Below, in pieces: positions 56,861 to 64,000 of a DNA stretch of 64,000 nucleotides. The position numbers were made by a program, and so were the translations under genes. The stretch's first letter is position 1. Each line of letters begins with the position of its first letter. The stretch comes from Arcuatula senhousia (taxonomy: Eukaryota; Mollusca; Bivalvia; Mytilida; Mytilidae), in the NCBI GenBank assembly GCA_963971305.1, contig OZ020308.1:31587275-31651274 (forward strand), in the 5' to 3' direction. The notes beneath the pieces were generated by a model, which was not told the origin of the DNA, did no database searches, and was given only the letters and a program-made list of their open reading frames with translations.

Positions 56861-57765
56861 ATAATGGCACACAACAACCACAATAATGAGAAAACCCTAG
56901 ATTAAGTTACTTTATCTTAGGTTTACGGCGCTTACTCTAGAGTTAACCGTCGTGACCTCACTATAATTAAACGAGAAAAACCGAGTTTTTCTAAACAAGA
57001 TACTGCTTAAAATAAGAGTTTTCGTATTTTTCTTAGCTGAATGTGAGTTATGAGAAAATTGAAGTTTTGGTGTAGAAAATCTAGATTTTCTGTAATTCAC
57101 ATTTAGCTAGCTGTATCTATGATAAAGTACCCAGAAAAGATGGGTAATGTTCTGGACAATCACAATTCTTCCCAGAAAATGTGGGTTTTATCCATTGGCC
57201 AATCAAATCATACCACCTTTCTTACTTAATCTTGGTTTAAAAGACTAGGATTTCTAAAAGTTTTAGAGAAAACTAAGTTTTTCTATCAAAAATCAGTTAA
57301 GCCGAGATTTTTTTAACATAATGATAATTACATGTACGAGATAATCTTAGTTTAAGTAAGGACAATCAAGGTTTTTCTGTAACAAACATTTAGCTGGATT
57401 TATCTTAGTTTATGTTGCTTAATCCTAGATTAAGATCAGTTAAACTAGGATTTAACTCAAACTAAGAAATTCTCATACAAATGGAGACTGCGTGCCATAT
57501 ATATGATCCGATTTGGCGTAAAAAAAAAGCGTAAATCGTGGTTTTTCTTTATTCCACTGATTAAAGCTGTGCTTTTTTTTTGAAAAATACTCATATGGTC
57601 CAAATACTTAAATGGTCAGGACCGTTATAGACATATGAGTATACCCAAACGGTCATGACCAGATATTCACATTGCAGTGAACATTAACATGTGTCCTCTA
57701 ATCCAAATCAGTTTTTTAGGTTTAAGAAATTTCTAACATTTTTAGTAATTAGATTAAATAAATAA
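56861..57765. other. no gene; diffuse internal repeats
   Basis: Several 'cctagattaag'/'actaggatttaa'-like phrases recur at 56890-57480 in both orientations, suggesting a decayed element without clear ends. Confidence 0.35.
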
Positions 57766-58764
57766 CAAGAGGATCTCATGAGACTGTGTTGACCCGCTCA
57801 CTTTAAGGAACTCGGTGTTGTTAAGTTGTTTGTGTTGTGATTAGGGCCATCTGGATCCCCGTGGGCAAAAATGACAAGAGTATAATATATTATAATATTA
57901 TAATAATGAATACCAAATGACGGAATCTGTTTATTTTTCATATTTTCTAATTATTACCAAAATCAAATTTCAACAATACATTTTCACGATCAAATTATCC
58001 ACCCGAAAATATAACTACAATCAATCTTAAGTTCATTAATATTTATTTCATAAATTCACGTTATATAAAATTTGTAATGAATCACCCAAGCCCAAAATTT
58101 CAAATTTTGACCAAAATAAAAAAAAATCAAACAAAGAACCTAGGAAATATTTTACTTATTAAACTCACCTAGAAAAAGTAGACAAGCCCAATTAATATCA
58201 AAAATACGGAATGATGAGCGCTGCCGTGCTCGCATCAAACTCCTTGGCAGAGCGCCTCTGATGAATCGCTCTGCCAAAAATATTGAAAATGCCAAAAACA
58301 CTATATGAAAATGAAGAGCATAGAACAGTTAAACCAAAAATACCAAACTTGGGAACCAAATTATTACTTAGATAATCAACCTATGTCTGGAGTAGGAAGA
58401 ACCTTAGGGTTTAGACAATTTTGAAATTTAGACGGATAATTTAAAGCTTTGATGTAAATGGAGAGATTTGTAGAGCTTTTGATGCTTAAGAAGAGTGGTT
58501 GCTTCGGATTTTCTCTATCTCTTATACTTTTTGAGCTATAAGCTAAAAAATATGGTCTGACTCCCCTGTTCTATTTTTAGTAACAGCAGCCATGTTGGTT
58601 GGTTGACGTTTATCAATTTCACACACTTGGTAGAGGACATCCTAAAGATCAAGTGTAAAAAGTTGCAAAGCAATCCCATTAGTGGTTTCAGAGAAGAAGA
58701 TGCTTGAAGAAAAGTTAACGGACGGGCGGGCGACGGACGCTTAACGAAGACAATAGCTCACCTG
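57766..58764 (-). mobile_element. AGCTCAC...CTTG element, reverse copy
   Basis: CAAG at 57766 and AGCTCA at 58755 are the mirrored 3' and 5' ends. 'ggacgggcgggcgacggacg' lies near its 5' side. Inside, 58250-58440 is a reversed piece of the hammerhead-family repeat upstream of its ribozyme. Confidence 0.55.
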
Positions 58765-58769
58765 ACCCT

Positions 58770-58930
58770 TAAAGCTACGCCGAGCGCAACATGATACGAC
58801 TGCAACATGTTGAACCCTGTACGTTGGAGGCCCAATATGGATAGTCTATTGATTGGTCACATGCAGCCCATGGTGGACTTAAATTTTTTTTGACACATGC
58901 ACTTGTGGTGGACTTTAAAATGCATATTTA
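58770..58930 (+). repeat. dispersed 'GTTGAACCCTGTACGTT' repeat, copy 2
   Basis: 'gccgagcgcaacatgatacg', 'aatatggatagtctattg' and 'cagcccatggtggactta' are shared with the copy at 63785. Confidence 0.7.
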
Positions 58931-59240
58931 ACACATATATATTTACATCTAATCGGCATCTAATAGAAATAGTCTTATATCAATTTATTACATTGATGCA
59001 TATGAAATACCGATTTTTCCCAGTGAAATAAAATCTGGTAAATTCAGTGTGAAATAATAAAAATATTTTCACTCTTACGTCCTATCCGGTCAAACTCAAT
59101 TATGACGTCGTGAATTGTATTGCGTTGTCGGCATGACTCCTGCGGTCTAAATTTATACGCCATTCAAATAAATTTATTAAAAACTATTAAATAGCAGCAT
59201 TTTATCTATGTAATAAATACGATAATCAATTAGGTCTCAT
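58931..59240. other. no feature seen
   Basis: AT-rich; no ORF. Confidence 0.4.
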
Positions 59241-59351
59241 GAATAACCAAAATATGATCCGCACTGAGATTTAACTCGTGCGCGGACAAGTTCCGCGCAC
59301 TCGTATAAATCTGTGTGCGTTCACCGACTCGTGATCATATTTTGGTTATTC
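59241..59351. mobile_element. 111-bp foldback MITE
   Basis: GAATAACCAAAATATGATC is mirrored perfectly by GATCATATTTTGGTTATTC, with inner 'ctcgtgcgcgga...tccgcgcactcg' arms. Confidence 0.75.
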
Positions 59352-59577
59352 ACTTGACACAATAAATTATCCTATAATTTACATACTTGGTCCTTTTCGA
59401 CCCCTATTGAAAAAAACAACGTTAAGAATTATTGCAAATCTGAAAAATACAGGTAGGAATTTTCACATGGATTCAAATGAACTTTTCTTTTTGAAAATCG
59501 GACCAAAAATAAAAAAGTTGATTATATTAGCGTGGCATGTTTTTGGCCCCCTGCAGCAATGTAAAGGTTCAATATAT

Positions 59578-59990
59578 GCGTCAGGCGTAGCAAAATTTAT
59601 TGTCTGGAACTTTGTTGTCATTTGTATTTCGAACACACGTGAAGGTTAGCACTGCTGGTGGAGTTTTAATTCCCCGAGGTTAGCCCGCTCCGGCACCAAC
59701 ACTTTTGAGTTGGAGAAAACATCAAAGTTTTGAATTATCCGTTTAAATTTCAAAATTGTCTAAACCCTAAGGTTCTTCCTACACCAGACATAGGTTGATT
59801 ATCTTAGTAATAATTTGGTTTGCCAATTTGGTATTTTCGGTTTTTACTGTTCTATGCTCTTCATATTCGTATAGTGTTTGGCATTTTTAATATTTTTGGT
59901 AGAGCACCTCTGATGAGTCTTGAATAGACGAAAAGCGCGTCAGGCGTAGCAAAATTTATTGTCTGGAACTTTGTTGTCATTTGTATATTT
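59578..59990 (+). repeat. hammerhead-family repeat, partial tandem dimer
   Basis: 'gcgtcaggcgtagcaaaatt' plus the following 'tattgtctggaactttgttg' occurs at 59578 and again at 59937, 359 bp apart, so one monomer with its preceding terminal segment is present. The first copy starts just before the predicted cleavage point. Confidence 0.7.
59903..59947 (+). ncRNA. hammerhead ribozyme-like motif, best-preserved of its family
   Basis: CACCT, CTGATGA (59910-59916), stem II GTCT-tgaat-AGAC with a proper G-C base, GAAA, then AGCGCGTC with predicted cleavage after 59941, and AGGCG pairing with CACCT (one mismatch). The expected first stem III base (C) is A here, weakening stem III. The layout is that of the Schistosoma satellite hammerhead. 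Confidence 0.6.
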
Positions 59991-59995
59991 TAAAA

Positions 59996-60289
59996 CGACG
60001 ACCAAAAAAAATTGTGGTCGAATAAAAACAAGCCGATCGATGGGTCAACAACTTCAAAGAGGTGTTTAACCATCCTACACCAGAGTAAAGTGCTGAGCTA
60101 GAGCATGGACATAGACTGTAACTCTCCATCAAAAACAAAAATAAAGTAAGAAAATTGTATCGTTAAAACATGGAAGAAATTTAGATATCTGAAATGCATA
60201 ATTTTGCTGAATGCCTATCCATCTCATCAACAAACATCAATCACATTCAAGAGTAAACATACCACTTTAACACATTATCCAAGCAAACA
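59996..60289. other. possible further LINE debris
   Basis: No clear frame; leads into the LINE fragment. Confidence 0.3.
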
Positions 60290-60790
60290 AATAATGTTAA
60301 CATCAGTACTACAAAACCAAAAGCCATGAAAATTAACATCAACTTAAAAAGAGACAACACAATAGAAGACATCACCATAGACTTTCTTGAAAAGTTTATC
60401 AACCTAGGAAGCGTAATACTATTAATCACTGGCAACAATACTCAAAAAGACATAATAGCAAGAATATAAAAGGCACGGACAGATTTTTCGATCCCGCGTT
60501 CTAATTGGAAATCAATCCTATGCTTGCTAAAAACAAACGATTAAAATATTCAATAGCAAAGTAATATCAGTGCTTCTTTATAGAGCCGAGCGTTGTTGGT
60601 ACATTCAAGGCGACCTACAAAGATTAAAAGAGAACTATTCGAGAAAACTGACTGTAAGAACATAGATAGCGACTAAATCAAGGGAAGAATGCTCAAGTAT
60701 TTAGGTCATGTATTCAAGATGGAACAAGAACGACTCCCGAAAATAGCCTTAAGTTGGACCCCAACTAGAAGGCCGAAAACAGCACTTTAT
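60290..60790 (+). pseudogene. LINE (RTE-like) C-terminal fragment
   Basis: From about 60318 the translation reads KPKAMKININLKRDN, FLEKFINLGSVI, TQKDIIARI, a stop, then KARTDFSIPRSNWKSI, and frame-shifted SVLLYRAERCW and LKYLGHVFKMEQERLPKIAL-like traces. These phrases are typical of the region after the RT in RTE-type LINEs. Several stops; 5' truncated. Confidence 0.6.
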
Positions 60791-61601
60791 ATCTTTAGTT
60801 AAAACACAGATGTGACGTCATGCTATTGTTAATGCAGTACTTTATTTTTTTACTATTTAAGTACTGTTTAGTCTTAATATTGGATTATATTTTACTTAAT
60901 ATATGATTGCTTTTATTTGATATTGGACGATTTTAGTAACTGTATTTGTGTGATGTCACCATATTTTAAGTTTATTACTGAAGGGGAAAATGCAGCAAGT
61001 GACAATGTATGCTATGCCCACATTCTTTTTCTCCTCAAGAAACTGTCATAAAGCCTGTGGCTACCGATAGCTTGATTCATAAGTGTTTAATTTGGTATTT
61101 AAATCATTCTGATTGTATAAACGGTTATAATAAATCTAAATCGATAACAAAAATTGTTTTGTCCATAGCTCGAACCCGTAGTGTCTCCCACCAAAGTCCA
61201 CATCGTTAACCATTAACGTATATAATATCACGGATAAAAATATATTTTGATCGTGTTTTGCTTGAATACAAAAGTTTGTAAGCATAAAACTATTTTTTAA
61301 CTAAGATAAAAGCCTCGGTAAAATATTGGACAGGTATTTTACCGGATGGACTGTTTACTGCTTATATCCTTTACATATTATAATGATGTTATAATATCGA
61401 AAATGCATAATATTTACAGGGTTACACGATAAAAAGATCGTGTTCTAACAGTTCGCTCTATTTATCGAGTGTCTCTAACACTTAATATTGGAGGTAGTCC
61501 GACTAAGAGTAGAACAAGTATACTGTTATCTCAAACTGGATAAGTCGCATTTTCTAAATCAATCCCAGAGGCACCATATACACACGGGTAGTGTCAGTTA
61601 T
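60791..61601. other. no feature seen
   Basis: AT-rich; the 66-codon ORF at 61009-61209 is not recognised. Confidence 0.4.
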
Positions 61602-62452
61602 TATGTCTCCCCTTCCCAGAAGGGGGAGACATATTGCTTTTGTGTCAGTTCTTCTTCTTCTTCTCATACAAAGCGTGTCCGGGCCAAAACTTTTTTTATC
61701 CTTTGAAATAAGGCTTTGATACTTGGCATGTGGATGTATCACCACGAGACGATGTGTCGCGTACCAGAATGACCTTCATATGACCTTGACCTTTGACCTC
61801 AAGGTCAAATTAATGCTAATTTTACATCCAAAGTGTTCCGGGCCATAACTTTTTTGTTCTTTGACATAAGGCTTTGATATTTGGCATGTGTATGTATCAC
61901 CATGAGACGATGTGTCCTGTTCCAGAATGACCTTGACCTCAAGGTCAAATTATTGCTAATCTTATGTGCAAAGTGTGTCCTGGTCATAACTTTTTATCCT
62001 TTGATATTTAGCATGTGGATGTTTCGCCATGAGACGATGTGTCGTGTACCAGAATGACCTTCATATGACCTTGACCTTTGACCTGAAGGTCAAATTAATG
62101 CTATTTTTACACATAAAATATGTCTGGGCCATATGTATTTTAATCCTTTTCAAAAGGCTTTGAATTTTCACATTTTAATGTGTAATCATGGGAACAATGT
62201 GTCACCAACATTAATGACTTTGACTTGTGACTTCAATGTCAAATAAATGCTAATTTGACATGCAAAGCCTTCCAGGCCATAACTTTTTTTATCCTTTGAC
62301 ATAGAGCTTTAGAATGTAGATGTATCAGTATTAAAAAAAATGTTGTACAATGTCTGTCATTGTGACTTTGACCTTTTGACCTCAAGATTGAACTTGTGTT
62401 ATTTAAGGAAGGGGAGACATCAGTTTTAGTGAGCTAAAACAGTTTTTCCTAG
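61602..62452 (+). mobile_element. GTCTCCCC...CTAG rolling-circle-like element
   Basis: The 5' palindrome is tatgtctccccttc/agggggagacata. Diverged internal units of about 130-160 bp carry 'gacgatgtgtc', 'accagaatgacctt' and 'tgaccttgacctttgacct'. The 3' hairpin GTTTTAG-TGAG-CTAAAAC is followed by AGTTTTTC and CTAG|T (62449-62452), nearly the same terminus as at 3585-3611. Confidence 0.65.
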
Positions 62453-62602
62453 TTTTGTTTGCATACGGACAAACGGTTGGAAATTATGATTAATTTCTAA
62501 ACGCTGAATTTTTTACTTAGTCTAACCTTTTTTCAAGCTTTTTGCGCAATTGGAACTTTATTCGAAAATTTCGTCATTGACTTTCAAATAACACGAAAAC
62601 AA

Positions 62603-63195
62603 CGGATTTGTTTTGTGCACCTTTGATTGCTGATTTGTTTCTACATTCATATGAAGCAGACTTCTTACATTCTCTTCTAGACAAAAAAGATCGTAGACTA
62701 GTTCTCTCTTTTAACCCCACGTTCCGTTATATTAATAATGTCCTTTCACTTAACAATTCTAGATTTGGTGACTTTCTCCATCTTATATATCCTCAGAAAC
62801 TTGAGAAAAAGGACACAACGGATTCTAGGAAGTCTGCTTCATATTCAGATGTACATCTCGAAATTGACTCTCAGGGAAGACTTTCGACAAAGCTCTGTGT
62901 CAAACGTGATGATTTCAACTTTCAAATCGTCAACTTTCCCTTTTTTTGTGTAGCAACATTCCGTCTGCTCCTGCTTATGGAGTATCACAGTTGATTCGTT
63001 ACTCCAGAGTTTGCGGAAATGAAATCAGTTTCCTTGGCAGAGCGTCACAAATGACAACGAAATTTCTGACACAAGGTTATTTTGCTCAAAGGTTGCTGTC
63101 TTCACTCAAGAAATTTTACGGTAGACAACATGCATTCGTAGACAAATATGGGATTTCTATCTCTCAAATGAGTGCAGATGTTAGTTTGTCGTAGA
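62603..63195 (+). pseudogene. Penelope-like reverse transcriptase fragment (copy 2)
   Basis: The first frame gives CAPLIADLFLHSYEADFLHS, RYINNVLSLNNSRFGDFLHL and VKRDDFNFQIVNFPF. A frameshift at about 62945 leads to CSNIPSAPAYGVSQLIRYSR and LKKFYGRQHAFVDKYGISIS. The catalytic YxDD motif has become YINN. It is truncated at the 5' side just before the GTNCAP motif and continues into the family 3' end. Confidence 0.75.
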
Positions 63196-63465
63196 GATTT
63201 GGTTTGTCTTCCTTTTCCGGATTTGAAACACTGGATTGGAAATTACCATCACGACGGTGTGCTGTAGCAGACAAGAACCGCCTACTGTTCCGGAACACCC
63301 GAGTTCACTCTTGTTTCGACTCAAATTCGCGTTGTTGATTTCCGTTATGTTGATTTTGTGTTTTGTGTTTCTTCGTGCTGTTAATGTTTATGTTTACTGG
63401 TTTCGTCGTAGCCCTTTCGGACTTTTCTAAGTCAAATGCTCTTTTGGCGCCTCTTTGTTTCTTTC
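63196..63465 (+). mobile_element. Penelope-like 3' end following copy 2
   Basis: 'ggtgtgctgtagcagacaag', 'acccgagttcactcttgttt' and 'tttggcgcctctttgtttct' match the isolated 3' ends at 27180, 29795 and 44286. This continuity is what identifies those as parts of the retroelement. Confidence 0.7.
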
Positions 63466-63784
63466 AATATGGCGACGTGTTTTGATGACGATCGACAAAA
63501 ATATTTTAAATGACGTCACCTATAACAACATGACACTAAGACAATGTACTCAATATCATACGGGAATGTTTACATAACGAACGAACAAATATATACCATG
63601 ATAAACAAGCATTATGAGTGTATACTAGGGTTGCACAATATATCCGTTCGGATTTGACTCGTCATTTAGACGAGGTCATCAGGGGTCGAGGGGAGGAAAA
63701 ACGACGTCCTTCAACATGGGACAAATGGAACGATATTTTCTATCAACGATTCTTCTGTAATTATTCAACATATAGGTAATAAAA
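63466..63784. other. no feature seen
   Basis: Contains an isolated TGACGTCA site ('aaatgacgtcacc', 63509-63521). No ORF. Confidence 0.4.
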
Positions 63785-63960
63785 AGCTTCGCCGAGCGCA
63801 GCATGATACGACCGCAACATGTTGAACCCTGTACATTTTAGGCCCAATATGGATAGTCTATTGCTCTGGACACGTGCAGCCCATGGTGGATTGACAAAGG
63901 TTTTTGACACATGCTTCTCTGGTGGTCTTTCAACCCAGGGGGTAAAAATATAAATTTTCA
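63785..63960 (+). repeat. dispersed 'GTTGAACCCTGTACATT' repeat, copy 3
   Basis: Closely similar to 58770-58930; the window ends shortly after it. Confidence 0.7.
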
Positions 63961-64000
63961 ATTTTGTATTCTACTCTTGAAAAGAATAAAGTTTGGGCAA

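Noticed and set aside
58240..58275. CTGATGA at 58247 as another hammerhead
   Set aside because: No GAAA core or cleavage site follows; the segment is a reversed junction of the hammerhead-family repeat.
63655..63690. Minus-strand CTGATGA with a good stem near 63660 as a hammerhead
   Set aside because: After the stem the sequence is TCAAAT instead of GAAA, so the core is absent.
1..64000. tRNA or rRNA genes
   Set aside because: No convincing GTTCRANNC T-loop with cloverleaf arms and no rRNA-like stretch were found by eye; a covariance search would settle this.

Overview
The window is AT-rich, intron-bearing animal DNA packed with nested mobile elements and short-period tandem repeats. The kinds of repeat seen (non-autonomous rolling-circle-like elements with runs of GTCCGTCC and internal 130-180 bp tandem units, Penelope-like retroelement fragments, hammerhead-ribozyme repeats, many MITEs) together with a secreted copper amine oxidase suggest a marine bivalve, most likely a mussel. 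That identification is inference; there is no marker gene.

Layout. 1-15 kb: repeats only, including one hammerhead-type repeat copy (560-985), several non-autonomous DNA elements and a decayed TIR element carrying a PHD-finger remnant (6431-7619). 15.1-27.8 kb: one intact three-exon copper amine oxidase gene on the + strand (766 aa; splice phases agree). Its 8.7 kb first intron holds a 4.2 kb satellite array with a 2 kb higher-order period and a 1 kb TTAA-flanked element. 30.5-36.1 kb: a single-exon gene of 1,155-1,166 codons joining a basic coiled-coil N-terminus, a DDE-like domain, an OTU/vertnin-like domain and a C-terminal SH3-like domain. Twelve copies of a 15-bp motif (GTAACAnAAGkGACA) flank it on both sides. 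36.9-47.5 kb: one minus-strand LINE broken by a MULE-like MITE (9-bp duplication) that itself contains a PIF/Harbinger-like MITE (TTA duplication), and by a 7.8 kb DNA transposon (39119-46919, ATAT duplication). That transposon encodes a 215-aa chromodomain protein and a large DDE-type transposase, the latter broken by a 5-bp microduplication and a retroelement insertion. A tandem hammerhead-type array lies between the two genes. 48-50 kb and 62.6-63.5 kb: decayed Penelope-like reverse transcriptases. 51.2-56.5 kb: an element with perfect CACAGTG termini and a perfect 5-bp target duplication, the signature of Transib/RAG-like transposons, itself filled with later insertions. 57-64 kb: further repeats, a hammerhead dimer and an RTE-like LINE fragment.

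How it fits together. Only the amine oxidase looks like an ordinary host gene. The 1,166-codon ORF is intact but probably mobile-element-derived. Everything else is a layered record of insertions. No stable RNA genes other than hammerhead-like motifs, and no CRISPR or prokaryotic features, were seen. All family assignments were made by eye from motifs; none was checked by a database search.
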